In this document: piece after piece, positions 13,101 to 25,630 of the stretch
Position numbering within the stretch: position 1 is the first letter of the stretch
Layout: every line of letters starts with the position of its first letter
Source: Lunularia cruciata
Lineage: Eukaryota; Streptophyta; Marchantiopsida; Lunulariales; Lunulariaceae
DNA: 64,000 nt
Reading direction: 5' to 3'
NCBI GenBank assembly: GCA_948567375.1
Contig: OX419757.1
Coordinates: 14,632,001 to 14,696,000 of the forward strand
The notes under the pieces: generated by a model
Told to the model about the DNA's origin: nothing
What the model saw: only the letters and a program-made list of their open reading frames with translations
Databases searched by the model: none
Position numbers and translations under genes: made by a program

Positions 13101-16100
13101 CTCGCAGCCAAGGGACCAGAAGCAGGCAGAGCTGTGAACGATCTGAAAAGTACAAGCGTTGGGCTGTCTAGTCCTCCTCAGCCTCCTTTGTCCAGAACTA
13201 TGAAAGACCCTCATCATCATGCCGGACCTCCGGTTTTTCCTGTCAGCAAGATAGTATCTGAAAAGATGGTGACAGGACCCAGGAAGGAGAATCTGAATGC
13301 AGGTGAAGGTCTTGCCATCACTGATCCTGCCGGAGGTAGTCAGGCTGGGTACAAAAAGGATGGTAAACAAAACGGATTGAATAGCTTCACTGAGGATCAC
13401 AATGTGGGTGAAGAGACAACGAAGCCACTGGCCTCTCGAGCTGAAGCCCATCTGAACAACCCCATCTTCAGGCAGTCTATTAATCAAGGTACAAAAAGAT
13501 CTTATTTAGAGGTTGAGCCAGAAAGCACCAAGGTGGCGAGAGTTGATGGTCGTCTTTCAGGGCAGGATAGTTTCGCTAAAGCAAACTCCTCAAACGAATC
13601 AACTTTGCAGGAGATCACTTCCTTGGGAACAAATGGTACCCACAAACCTTTGACTGTCCAATCTTCAAGCCAGTTCAAACGCAAATTAGATGAATCCGAG
13701 ATTCCTTTCAAGACGTTTGTAGACACGCCAGGATCCAGCGATGTCGGATACCCTGACGTGTCTAAGAAGCTCAAGACTGATCCACAAGCAGTGCCAAAAA
13801 CTCTTGCTCGGGGGGACTCGGTGGCGAACCATAATCAGTTGGGATTTTCTCAAACTCCACAAGCGTCTGAACCGGTGTCGTCAGCAGGGTTTGCGCAAGT
13901 GCTGTTTCCAAGTGAAAACTTCCTTTTATCGACGTCAAAGATCATTGGAGTGGCAACCCCTCCCACTGTGAGGTCCACGATTGATGAAGCAGAGGATGTC
14001 CCTCAAGTACCTAAAGTGTCTAATATCGAACAGGTGGTGTCGCGAGGTGAAAGAGGTGGTGAACGCATTAAAACAGCCATCGTGCCATCTGCCGAGTTGC
14101 CCAGGGCAAGCAAAGGTTTGCTGTTGGATTCTCTTAGTGGAGACGACCATCTGTCGAAAGTGCAGAAACCAAGGTCTCAGTATGAAGGATCACACGCTCT
14201 CGCCGCACTTCCCGGGGTTTCTGTTTCTGACTCTGGTGTTACTGAGGCAGTGGTTATGGGAGACCCGGGAACGAAGAAACATGACACTGTTTCGAGTAAC
14301 CAACATGCCATAGAAGGCATGCAGACTGCTGTTTACTTGACACGTTCAAATTTGCTGCTGCCGTCACAAGCTCATACAGAGCATCAAGTACAACAGTCTT
14401 CGGCTCGTGGTGACTCCGTACCTGATGATTGGGACTTAGATCCTGATATTGAAAGTTTTGACCAGTTGCAGGCAGAAGAGGAGTTGCTTGACAAGGAGCT
14501 CGAGGAAGCACAAGAAGAGAGGCATCGCTGTGAGCGCAGAGAGCGAGTTGCTCGAAAGGAGTACCGAGAAGCTCAAAAGGCTCTTCGTACGGTCAATGAG
14601 CAATGTGACCTCCTGAATCATAGGAGAGAGTTGCTGTATTCTCGCATACACATCGCTGAAGGGAGACAATATGCCAGGAAGCTATCTAGAAGCAGGGCAC
14701 CCTGGTTAGGATCATCTGTGGATAATTCTTCGTTTAAAATGATTGGTCCTAAAATTGGCCGTGCTTTCAGTCCGGAAAAGCTGTCGAACTCTGTTGCACG
14801 TGCCATCTCTTTACCACTTCCTCAACCATCCGAAGATGCTGGACTTTGTGATGCAAGTGGTGAACATGTTCAAGTTGCTGAATGTCGAGTACCTCTTGCT
14901 ATGAAGCAGGCTGAAGCTACTGTAGTGAGTCAACAAATGACGAAAAACTGTGGATCACCCCAAGTGGTTGAAGGTGATGATGCGGGAGTTGCTATTCCAG
15001 ATGGAGGTTCACAGCCAGGAATTGCGCGTGGTCTTTCAAGAAATTTAGATCTTGCTAGTCAGCTGGTTGACAACAAGCATGTAGAGAAACAAGCCAACAT
15101 CGCGTTCGTACCACAAACTGGGGGCGTGCAACTGACTTCCAGTAGACCAACAAAGACTCTAGCTTCTATGAGTATCCTTCATAGTCAACTTCATGAAAAT
15201 GCTAGCTCAATCTTGGAAGCAAGAACGCCTAATAAATGTGGCCCAAAAGGCCAGCATTTCGGGTCCAGCGGTAGAGATAAATCAGGTTGTGTGCTTGAGA
15301 GACTTTCCGAATCAACAACGACTGAAGGCACACAACTGCGGGTAACACGAGAATCGTCTTTATCTCGTTCGGAAAAATCAGCTGGAGAGGGCAAAGACAT
15401 TCTCGAAGGTACCACTTTATCGACCGGTGACCCAGATTGCAAGTTATCCTTTCCAGGGAAATGTGACGAACATGTGCAGTCTTTGCAATCGAACAGCGGC
15501 ATAACACCTCTTGTACATGGCCGACAGGAGCCCCTGGATCTAGGTCCATCTTCTTGTCCTGTGGATACCTTAGCAGAGGAAATACCGAATCATGCTCAGT
15601 ATACTCGCATTGAGTCTCAGGAATCAGAACAGGGAGGAAATGTTCCAGCCAGCAGTGCCCTTGAAAGATACCCTTATGTTTTAAGGACTTCTATGACTAC
15701 AGGTGAAGAGGAAAAGCATATGAAGCTTGAGAAGACGGACCAAGTTCTTGTTGAGAAAGAGACTGTTGAGAACGTATTCAGAATCGCTCAGGAATGGTCT
15801 TTATCAAAAGGCAAAGTAGCCGATGTAAGTACGTTTGTAGCGCCTGTGTGCACTACCCGTGTGATAGCTCCAGGAGTCGTTCCCTGCGAACTGGGTAAGA
15901 TCGGGCAAGATCGCCAAGTTCTACGTGACTTGATCTCAGCTACATCAGAAACGTTTGAGAATAACACTTCTACTCATGGTGACATTTTGAAAGGCACAAA
16001 CAGGAGTGTTTATGTCTTATCGCCGCATTCCAAAGATCAGGATCTTCGCGCTTCAGAACTTCAAGTTAGAAATGATGGGGATGCTCTAGAGGAAGCTGGC

Positions 16101-19100
16101 AGACTAGGCATACAGCTCTCCATAGTAGAAGATAACCATGGTGAACATTCTGTGCTGTGCAAATTATCACCAATTGAGGAAGAGAGGACTTTCAACCAGA
16201 TTGTCGAAGCTCAAAATATTACCATGCAGGACTTGGTTAATACCGAGTGTCTTGCTATCGAGCAGCAAGGCAAATCTTCTGGTACCAGTAACTTGAATGC
16301 ATTAGGAGAGCTGGATTTTGCCACTGTTGCCAAATTGGTTAGTGAAGCAACTGAGGAAGGGTGCTTCTTGTCAGAAGTCGATTCCACACCTGGAAGGTTT
16401 GAAGAAATTGGTGGGAGCTCTCGTGATACCCTGGATAATCAGAGAAGACCTTATCCCGACTCTGAAGATTTATCAACGTGGTCAAAAGATGTGCAGCCCG
16501 GAGGTATAGCTCCAGATTTCTGGACTCGTTGCCAGCTATTTCTATTGTTATGCTTGTCTATTTGTGTTCTAATCTATCTTTTGCATGGGCCAGATCGGAA
16601 GAAGACCATGAGTTCAAACAACTCTTGCGACGAACAACCTATGTATCGATCACCTAATTCTGGGGGTGGGTGTGGTGATACGGATATGATGAAGCTTGAT
16701 CAGGTACGAAGTGGCACATTGTGTCTCTAAATGTGACTTATTACCTTTCTATTCTGGTCTTCCGTCTGTTGAAGCTGGTCTAGAGTTGGTTCATCGTGCT
16801 TGAAGAGGGTTTAGCAACTAAGAGCGGAAAGGGCTGGTAAAGTTTGTACGAGTTATTGGAGGCTCTTGCCTCAAAGGTTATATTCTGTAAGGAGAAACTC
16901 TTTGAATATACAGCCTTAGGTAGCCGTTTTTAAGCAATTCAATTATGTTGGCAATGAGCAGGAGATTCGTTCCAGCGATACGGGTGAGATCCCTAAGAAG
17001 GGTTATGGAATTCTGTACACGGAGAACATGGAATCATTGATTGCTACTGGAGATCACAGCTGCAGGTCACGGGCGTGGTTTGGCACCGATTTGCAGATAA
17101 GACATAAGCGTTCAGGAGGCGTGAGCCAGAGTGTGGAGGTGCAGGGTCTACCAAGCGGTCAGCTATCACATGGAGCAACTAATGATTACTTGTCGACTAC
17201 CCCTTCTTTTGACAGAGATGGGGAAGTCGTTACAACAAATGATTGTTGCAGTTCAGAAGTTGGGAAGGCTACTACACTGCGGGATTCTGGAGATCAGGAG
17301 AAATCTTCCACATTTCTGTCTTTAGATGCAAGGCAGGAACAGCCAGTCCGTGTTCCTTTCCCTGGTATTAAAGAACTTGTATCTCGTGCAGATCAAACGA
17401 AAGATTTACTTGGAAGAGAAGATTTACAGGCAGCGACACTTCACAGTAATCATCGGATGGAGGGTGAGCTTTCAATGCTGACAGTCCTTGATCCGGAAGC
17501 CAACAAGGATCACCAGGCTCGGCAGAACATGAATGCAGTCATTTTGGAGGATATTCCTTTTGAAGAGGACACTGTGAATAGCAAAAGTGTCGAGAAAGAA
17601 GTTTTCGAAGTAGCTTTGCTGGACGGGAGTCTCTGTAAGGGAGGAGAATCCGTAGCGGAGATGAAGGTCCATCGACAACATAGAGATACCGTGGTTGAGC
17701 AGGTATCGCCACGGCTGCAGTGTCACGTTCTAAACCAGCTTTCGGACACGGTGCGGGCTAAAACCCGAGATGCTGAGACTGATCACGAACAAGAAAAGAG
17801 GTCGAGAGATCCGCCAAAAACTGTTCTCAAAGACAAGTGTAACGTGGAGATAGTAACAAGTCAAGTAGGCTGTCTTAAACCAGCAATGGAGTGTTCAGAA
17901 GGACACGAGCGGTGTGAAGAGATTGTAGAGGCCGCTCTCCACATTTCTTCCAGTGGACTCACTGAGAGGGAGTTAATCAGAAGAGACTCTGTTGCCTGTG
18001 AACGTTGGGTCCCATCTGCGGTATCTTTGGTCTCTTTGAAGTGCATTCCCAGAGTTGAATTCCAGTGCTCAGAAACGCCTGCCTTTGATACGACGTTTTT
18101 TACACAGGAGAAGGGGTGCTTTTCTGATGAGGGAAGTCCTTCTGTTCTTCCGAGATATGAAAGTCCTTTGAGCGTCTTTCGCTCTTACAGATCTTCTCCT
18201 CAATTCGAAGGGGCAATGCATCTGTCAAGTAGTTCAAGGACTTGGAGTCATGCTATCAATCCACACAAACCTCTTTGCAGATTTGAGCACCGGGGCCAGT
18301 GTAGGAACGAACACTGTCCATGGCAACATGCTGATGACTATGCGTTATCCTCCTCCCAGATCTTTAATGACATTGGAAATATTGAATCTCCAAGTGTTTT
18401 GGATCTTGACAAAGACCTGGATGGCAATTCTAGAACCTGTGAGAAGGACATTCTGTGTATAGCGAGTAGCCGATCTGCAGGAATTTCTGGAGTTGAAAGT
18501 ACTTCTGAGCCTCAAAATGCTGGCAGTCTAGTCCTTTCCTCACATGCCTCATTATCGCAGGGTTCTTCATCTCTCAAGCGTCATGATGACGAAGTATCAG
18601 TTCCCACATACCGCATTGGATCCTACACCTTGAAGGCTGATGATCCAGGCAATATGAGAATCGTTACTCCTGGGATCCAACGTAAGGGGAAAACTGATCT
18701 TTATCATTCTTTTCTCCTCTCACCTTCTATACATCGAGCATTGCCCTTGGACTCTCCTTGCTTGCTTGATACATCGAAGTCAAGATCGTTAGTCATTGAG
18801 GTCACCGATGCTTCTGAGCCTCCACTCTGGCGATATACCGGCAATCTACAGGAGGAACAAGTTTTTGGAGAGGTGCGTTAAAATCTCAAATTTTGCTTAC
18901 AGACTTCCATTTACTGGCCTTTTTAACGTTTTAACCCTTAAAAAGGTATGTGGTTACAATCGTCGGCTGCGAATTGCTCCTTTGATGCACGTGTTAGACC
19001 TGTGGATTCTAGCTCATTGGCAGATATTTGCATTTTAGCAAGTTGCTTGATATGTTGAGTTCCTAATTCTATGAGCAAACCGCTGGGGTTGTTCAAGTGA

Positions 19101-21964
19101 AGTAATTTTGTTCAAATTAGATAAATTTTCCCTCTATGTAGAGTTTCGTTTAGATGTTTTGGTGAAGTACATCTTGCTCCCACATTTTCCATGAGTTGCT
19201 ATTCCTTGGACATATAAGCATTGAGCTGATGGAATAATGTCTTGAAATCAAATTTGCAGAATGGTGCACTGCACGGCTCGATAGACATAGAAATGTGGTT
19301 GGAACTGGCTTTAAATCACATCGACTTTGATATCGGTAGTGATAAACCCAAAGCTCGGGATGAGGTATGTGTTTGATTGAACAATTCCCTTGAGGCAACC
19401 AGAGTCTCGCATACTTCGTCTCGATAACACCTGTGTGGGCCGTGAAAACAAAGAATGTAAGGGCAGTGCAGGCCGTGTAGTAGTCTTGATTTGACGAACG
19501 CTGGTTGTTGGTGTCTTGTACGGATACTACTGCAGATTAAACTAGGTTAATACACTCCAGTAAGCATTTTTCCTTGAGTGCAGGCCTTGTGCATTTTGTC
19601 GAGAGGTTTGGAAACCAGGCCGGACTCTGTCCCTCTGTGGATGGCGTACTCTTGCTTGTTCCACACCAGGAAAGGTCATCCAGAAACTGACGACATGTTC
19701 CAATTTGCGGTAATCTTCGCAGTCTTGTAGTCGCTGGAATTAAGATTGTGTGTGAATGAAGTTAAGCGATATATGTCTAACCAGAGTTTCGAGAAGTACC
19801 TTATTTTACACACTCCCTCTCACTAGTCCTTGATTGTATGCCCTGTCAACTTTTGGGCTTTTGTGCATTTTGATAGAGCTACTGATGAGTTCTTCCTACA
19901 ATCGGGGAGGAAAGCTGTTTTCTTACAAGACCCCGCGGACACATGCATGTATCTTGCACAAAGTACCGGCAATTCACTTTTTATCTGAAGTTCTCTGTCA
20001 TGCGCTCGGCTGGTGTTTGGCCGCTTCGTTTTTGGACGTTGGTATTGCAGATACAATATAACCCAGGTTCATATGAGCTCTGGCTTCTGTACATCAAAAG
20101 CAGGCCTGATCTGGCGACGCGCATGAGAGCCTATGAAAGAGCAATTGGGGCCCTTGCTGAGAAAGGACCGGCGTTGGAGCTCGTCAGGGAAGATCTGAGT
20201 GCTTGTCTTTTAGATATAGCTTTGCAGATGATATACTGCATGTGTGTCTCTGGATGTACTCAAGATGCATTATCGTGGGTTGATGATCTTGTGCACGATG
20301 CTTCCATTTCAGACTTAGTGGAGCCTAAGAGAGGTAGCACATCCTCACTTCTCTCGCATTTAACACCACACGACGCGTGCATCCTCTGGATATGCTGCTC
20401 TTACCTTTTGGCTTGTGCGGAGCTTCCAGTAGAGATTATTACACGAATCGGGTGTAAACAGAACTTGCCATATAGCCTTGACTGGGAGACTCGTGCCAGC
20501 ACTGAGCCTTCGACATCTATTCTCGTTTTGCAAACAATACGCACTGCTGCCTCCTCATCAAGAGGATGCCTGTCCCTTGAAGAACCACACAAACTGATAT
20601 CTGACAAGAACATTGGTTCTAAAGAAGTGTTGGGAGTAAATTATATCCAATGCTTAGCTATCTATGAAGGCTTGGACAGTGCGGCACGTTTAAGTCGGCA
20701 GTTGATCAGCCTGTACCCAACCTCTACGGAGCTTGTTCTAATTTATGCTCGGATCCAGGAACAGAGGGCAGGCACTAGTGCTGGTTTGCTTGTGTTTGAG
20801 GAAGCCGTATCGCGTTGGCCTGTCGGTGAGCCCGGAATTCAAAGATTGTGGAATCAGTATGCAGGATATGGGCTATTATTGGGTGGCAACGACTTGTTCT
20901 ACAAGGTGCTATCACAAAGTTTAAAGGTTACTTTGCAACCTGCAGATGATGACGTCGAGGAGTCACCTTCAAGATTCCTCGCTCAAGCCAATTCTTCTAC
21001 GACATGCTCAGATCCAAGCATAGTAACCAGCCTGCAGGCCGGTGTGCCTGAGTCTGGGAGTCAATTGAGAGAACATTATCTGGCTCTCACATCAATAGGG
21101 AAGAGAAGAGGTGAAGATTTCAGTGCCAGTACATCGTTGCCTGGAGGTGACTCAGTATATGCCCTGATCAATCTAGCCCTTATTAAAGCGCTCGATAGTG
21201 ATCGAGTTGGCTGCCTGTCTGCCATCAACAGAGCTATGAATCCTCCCATTTTGGAAAGAGACATGAGACAGTGCTGGAAGGAACTTGCTAGCCTTCAATT
21301 TGCCAACTTTTCCTTTCCTAAGAGTCATGGTCTCGACGTTAGTGAACACAGTATGCTACGTCTCCTCGATAGGTGCAAAATACAGTCCCAGCTTTTGCTA
21401 AAACCTTTGTCTCGAAAAGCTTTAGAGGACCTGAAGAGGCCACATGTTCGGAAGTTTTTTATTGATCTTCTCGGTCCTCAACCAATGGACCATTCTTTGT
21501 TAAATTCCATCCTTAACGTATGGTATGGACCATCCCTCCTACCTTCTGAGTGCCTTACAGTGAAGGATGTCTTTCATTTTGCCGAAGGACTTTTAGAAGC
21601 TATGCCTGGTAACGTAGAGGTGGCTATTTCTTTATGTAAGATGGTGTTCCAGGAAGGTGGACCCCCCACGAGCAAGTCGTTGTCATCGACAGTCTGGGCG
21701 AGTGCTCTACTTATAAGCAGCCTTCAACAGTCTTGTCCAGTTGCTCCCGAATCGTATTGGGTGGAAGCTGGTATTTTTCTAAGACATTTAGGGAGAGAGA
21801 AGTCTCTACAAGAGTATTACCTGCACGCTCTAGTCAAGTACCCATTTTCAGCTGCGCTACAGCGTGGTTTAGAGGAGGCGAGACTGCGCTTGCAGGGACC
21901 GGAGTGGGGAGGATTACAGCAGATGGACACTGTTTCCGCGGTGGCAGAGCCGCTCGAGGGTTAG
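10122..21964 (+). CDS. ZFC3H1: ZFC3H1-type zinc-finger protein, nuclear RNA decay factor
   Basis: Human ZFC3H1 couples the MTR4 helicase and nuclear poly(A)-binding protein to the exosome (PAXT); a nuclear role here is inferred. My exon model, all GT-AG and in frame, is 10122-10352, 12375 (or 12441)-16503, 16594-16703, 16962-18872, 19260-19364, 19584-19709 and 20051-21964, about 2,840 residues. Landmarks are EEGELSSDDD near the N-terminus (usual in this family), an acidic IKFDEDSDSDGE block, two short coiled coils, and a long coiled coil at about residues 765-850 (LLDKELEEAQEERHRCERRE). The zf-C3H1 finger, C-x7-C-x4-C-x3-H (CRFEHRGQCRNEHCPWQH), is at about residue 1929 (18276). The C-terminal third carries HAT/TPR-like helices (ALCILSRGLETRPDSVPLWM; NPGSYELWLLYIKSRPDLAT). 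It is longer than human ZFC3H1 (about 1,990) because of a long, low-conservation middle. The second exon's start is the weakest point, and a small exon in the 2-kb first intron cannot be excluded. Confidence 0.85.
10353..12374 (+). other. First intron of the ZFC3H1-type gene
   Basis: The donor is GTG|GTCAGT at 10353, following an in-frame exon of exactly 77 codons. The acceptor is either CCAG at 12374 or TTCAG at 12440; both keep phase 0. The 2-kb interior has no long plus-strand frame joined to either side. The plus frame is open for about 290 bp before 12375, so the exon boundary cannot be decided from open frame alone. Confidence 0.55.
16504..16593 (+). other. 90-nt frame-preserving intron (exitron-like)
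   Basis: The sequence is GGAG|GTATAG at the left, a branch-point-like TTCTAATC, a pyrimidine-rich run and GGGCCAG| at 16593. The length is 90 nt, a multiple of three, with no in-frame stop. Read through, it gives a strongly hydrophobic segment (FLLLCLSICVLIYLLHG) in an otherwise hydrophilic nuclear protein. Removing it joins QPG to DRKK in frame. I infer it is normally spliced out, with retention possible. Confidence 0.7.
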
Positions 21965-24600
21965 ATTGTTGGCATGGAGAATGGGGGACGTTCTGAGTCT
22001 GGTGGTTACAACCATACTGGCAACACCCTCAGATACCGATATTCTGAGACAGTCGGCCTGAGTGAGTGCGGACTTCACCATCGACACGGATCACAATGTC
22101 TACTACTGCAGCATGGTGCCCGCTCCTTACTGTCAATGTTATACTTGGTTTGCTCCTTTCTGTGTTAGTTTGACTTTGATTTGCTTTTTGAACCTCATAT
22201 CATATTTATGCGTTCACCTAAACTACCCAGCGTGTAAAGATGATCAAGTTGATCAGGAAATCACGGTAATCTGTTTTCCAAGTATGTTGTTTGCAAGCTT
22301 GCTTGTTTAGCAGTATGATATCCATCGTGCGCACCTTTAAGCTTCTGTTCTACTTCTAGAAGCTGAAACGTCTTTTTGGTTAAATGTGCTCTAGTTTGCT
22401 TCTGTTAAGCTGTTTTACCTTTTTCTCCTTGCTCTGTTCTTTTACTCTGTTCTTGCTCAGGACCTAAATCGAACTAGGAACCGCGTAGAGTTGCATTTGC
22501 TTTTCCCCCTCGTACCTATATGATTTATTGCCAAGGCTTCATTCGAATAGTTGTCCTGGCGGGGTATGGTAGGAGCAAGGTTTGTAAATATGTCTGTCGC
22601 AGCTAGAAGATTTATCAATGGGTTTTTTGTGCAGTCATGGTCTTCTCAAGTAGCAAACTCATCGTACAAGGTGGGTCTACATGGATATTATTTTCTTTCA
22701 TGTTTGAGCTGATCAAGCTGTTCAATTATGTTCCTTCCACATGTTGAATTAATGCAATGTGATGGATTAGTAGTCATTAAACATTTCATATTGTCTGTCA
22801 TTGTCGCTACATTTTGCAGGTGAGTACAGACGAATTCCTTTCACGACTTCACGTCTCGTTCAGCGGAGAGTGGACTGGAAGGGAATATTCACGTGTCTTG
22901 CATCTCTGTTTCCAACGTATATAAGGGGTGGGCGGGTCCTTTAGGGGAGGGCGAGAGCGATATGTGCACAATTTGATGCTAGAGAACCAGGAACATGTGC
23001 TTAGGGTTTTGGTTGTTGACTTCCAAGAGAAAGATGTAGCATATTCATTGTGAATAGGGAAAAGAAATTAGTAGGCTCTTCCCCCCATAGGTGACCATTT
23101 TACCATACTTAAGACATCTTTCCCGTTTCGACTTCCGAGTGATCCTCCTGTCAGTAACTTAACAACGCAATTCTTTCCTTTCTACCTATGGAGGAAATAG
23201 GTCTATGCGGAGGGTTTCAGGAGAATTAGTTGTTTCAATCAAGGGCCCACGTACTGGAGGACGTTAGTAGGAAAATATGAAAGTCGCGGTTATCCTGAAT
23301 GTTCATTCAATTTAGCTTTAAGGGTAATCGCCGGGAGATCTATGGGAGATCTGCGATATGTACAAAGTGCGAGTTTCGATTCTTGACAGAAGGCCAAACT
23401 GCAGCTGGAGGTCTTTAGATCAGCAAGTTGATCCTACTGAATGAAAAGTATTTATCTCTGAGAGAGGAGATATCCAATATCCTCTAATCTCCTTTCTCCG
23501 TCAAACTGAGAGATTGAACCACACCTCTCCTTTCGAAGTTAGCAGGGCTCATCGGGTTTCAAGATCATTGTACTGGACGGAGGAAATAGAGACTTTTCGA
23601 GAAAAAGACGGTAGTTTGTGTCATTTGGTTATCCAGCCTTTCTATCGATTTAGACAAGACCCGTTTGGAGAACAATTTCTTGAACCAGTCAATGTCCTAG
23701 TCTACTCGCAGATTGTTTGTCACCTTTGAACTGAAAAGTGGTACTGATCAGAATAACTGATTGAAACTTACATGTATGGAGACTTCTTGGTGCTGCGAAG
23801 TACCATATCTTACCATTCTCAGGCCCGAGTCACTGGAAGGCTTGATGTGTTTTATATGGCCTGTTGATATCAAGGCATCTCCCGCACGTTTTAGCGTGTG
23901 GGCGTTTCTGACTATGAGGTGATCAGATCTTGACGACGTCCGAGTTAGGAGCGTGCAGAGGATGTGGCGATGCTTCAGCCAGCTTTTACTGGCAGTACAG
24001 GTGCATACATTTGATGGTCCGCTCTCTTCACCCTTATAGTGTAGTCATAACAGAAGCTTCGGGTTTATGTAGGATGCTTCGCCTCCAAGTTTTGTGTAAA
24101 AGAGGCGCGCAGATCACAGTCGTGGAACAGTTATAGCAATCAGGGTTGGTAGGCCCATCGTCATGAGACATATTCATTTCTGGGATCACTACCCATGCAC
24201 ACTTTGTAAAACACCGTGTAAATTTGTAAAATTACATTTTTGATAGTAAAGCTCCTATTTTTGAACACACGGATACTGGCTCAATTGGATGATTGCTCTG
24301 TATCGGCTGCCTGATGTTGCTTCTGCTAAGGATAGCATTGCGTACTCTATTGTTGAGCAATGCTATTACTCCCTGCTGGCAATCCTTGCCACCCTTTGGT
24401 CGTGCTGTTTCGATGCTTGGGTCCTGATTGATCATGTATGGAAGTCCCTGGCTCCTAATTCCAGAAGCCTCTTGACTTTGACTCGTAATACTGCAAACAT
24501 GCATGGAGAGTGTACTTGAAGGATGATATCCGATCTGGAGCAAGGGCAGAGATTCCACCGATCTGAACATGGTCTCGGGGAACCAAGAGCCACTTAAAGC
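21965..24600. other. 3' flank of the ZFC3H1-type gene, no further gene seen
   Basis: The sequence keeps a gene-island composition and contains GT- and AG-bearing splice-like sites (for example TTTTGCAG at about 22820), so a spliced 3' UTR or a non-coding transcript is possible. Open frames are under 130 codons and carry no recognisable domain. No clear AATAAA signal stands out close to the stop. Confidence 0.4.
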
Positions 24601-25396
24601 ACATAAGCGATCCATAAGCCACTATAACATAAGCCACTATAGAGAGAGAGAAAAAGGCGACCGCGTAGAGAACACGAAGGATGGGAAGACCCCGTCAAGT
24701 TTTACAAAGGACAGATTATAAAGGTAAAATGGGGCTAGGCCCCAATAGAGTTTATATGAGAAATTTGCCTTATTGTACCTAAGATATCGAGGTAGGTAAA
24801 TTGTATGGTCTACAAATAACTGGAGCATCCGAAAAAGACGGCTCTTTTATGGATTGCATCATACTCTCTGTAAAGCAATGGACACATGCCACCTGAAATA
24901 TACTATAAAGTATGAGAGTGAGAATGGTACCCTTGGCACCTAACATGATAAAGATAGATGGAGCCACTATAAGCACATAAAAGATCTTCTGATTACTTTT
25001 AAATACAACCAATACTATCATAACCAAGAACTTTCTCGATGTAAGAAAACTAAAGGTGAGTATAATTTGCACCTTTATACTCTAAGTCGCCATTTCTGCC
25101 TTACAGCTTTGAAGGCATTGTTTTCAGTCAAAAGGCTAAGAATGCGATTCGGAATTCCAGATATCGTAGACCAAACAGATTTTATACCGATATGATACAG
25201 AGCTTCGATGCAAAAAAGTCTCCTAATAAAGAACTGAAATTGAGGGGACCTTGGTTCATATCCTCGTCCGAGACGAAGAGGAGAAAATTATCTTGCTACC
25301 ATCCACTCGTCGGATAAGTTGCTAACAGCAAACATCATAACTGTTGTTTGAATTCAGAATGAGAAATATTGTTTACATACATACATATTTTTAAGT

Positions 25397-25414
25397 AAAC
25401 CCTAAACCCTAAAC
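25397..25414 (-). repeat. Short interstitial telomere-like motif
   Basis: AAACCCTAAACCCTAAAC is two and a half units of the Arabidopsis-type plant telomere repeat. One such stretch can be a telo-box regulatory motif, a scar of telomerase-aided repair, or chance. Confidence 0.7.
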
Positions 25415-25537
25415 GAGATGTGGGAAGGATATGACTTCAGGTTCCACCAAGTTAAACTCGAATCAACACCAAATCACTAACTTTTGTCTATCTTAAATCT
25501 CGGTCTGGATTCGATGGTAAGAGAAGGCACTTCGGAA

Positions 25538-25630
25538 GCGCCTCTAGCTCAGATGGTTCTTGGTGCGAGGAGTCGCAAGGATCACGTCCCTGTTTGACCC
25601 GGGGACCTGCTCGTAGCACCGATAGAGGAG
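25538..25630 (+). repeat. tRNA-like head of a candidate SINE
   Basis: GCGCCTCTAGCTCAGATGG begins with a good RNA polymerase III A box (TAGCTCAGATGG, 25545-25556). A B-box-like GTTTGACCC lies at 25592-25600, at normal A-B spacing. A following TAGAGG (near 25622) could pair partly with the start. A clean cloverleaf with a 5-bp T stem and 7-nt loop cannot be drawn, so a working tRNA is unlikely. A plant tRNA-derived SINE or tRNA pseudogene fits better. No poly(A/T) tail or target duplication was seen. Confidence 0.4.

Noticed and set aside
12572-15549. Several minus-strand open frames of 80-160 codons
   Set aside because: They are antisense shadows of the large ZFC3H1 exon and carry no domain.
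16530-16590. Transmembrane helix in the ZFC3H1-type protein
   Set aside because: The hydrophobic stretch is exactly bounded by a good donor, branch-point-like and acceptor sequence, and the protein is otherwise hydrophilic. An unspliced intron is the simpler reading.
22062-22310. Small membrane protein downstream of the ZFC3H1-type stop
   Set aside because: The hydrophobic frame lies in T-rich 3' UTR/intergenic sequence, and T-rich DNA gives Leu/Phe/Cys runs by chance.
25538-25610. Functional tRNA gene
   Set aside because: The A and B boxes are present but D, anticodon and T stems do not pair properly, so it is called SINE-like instead.
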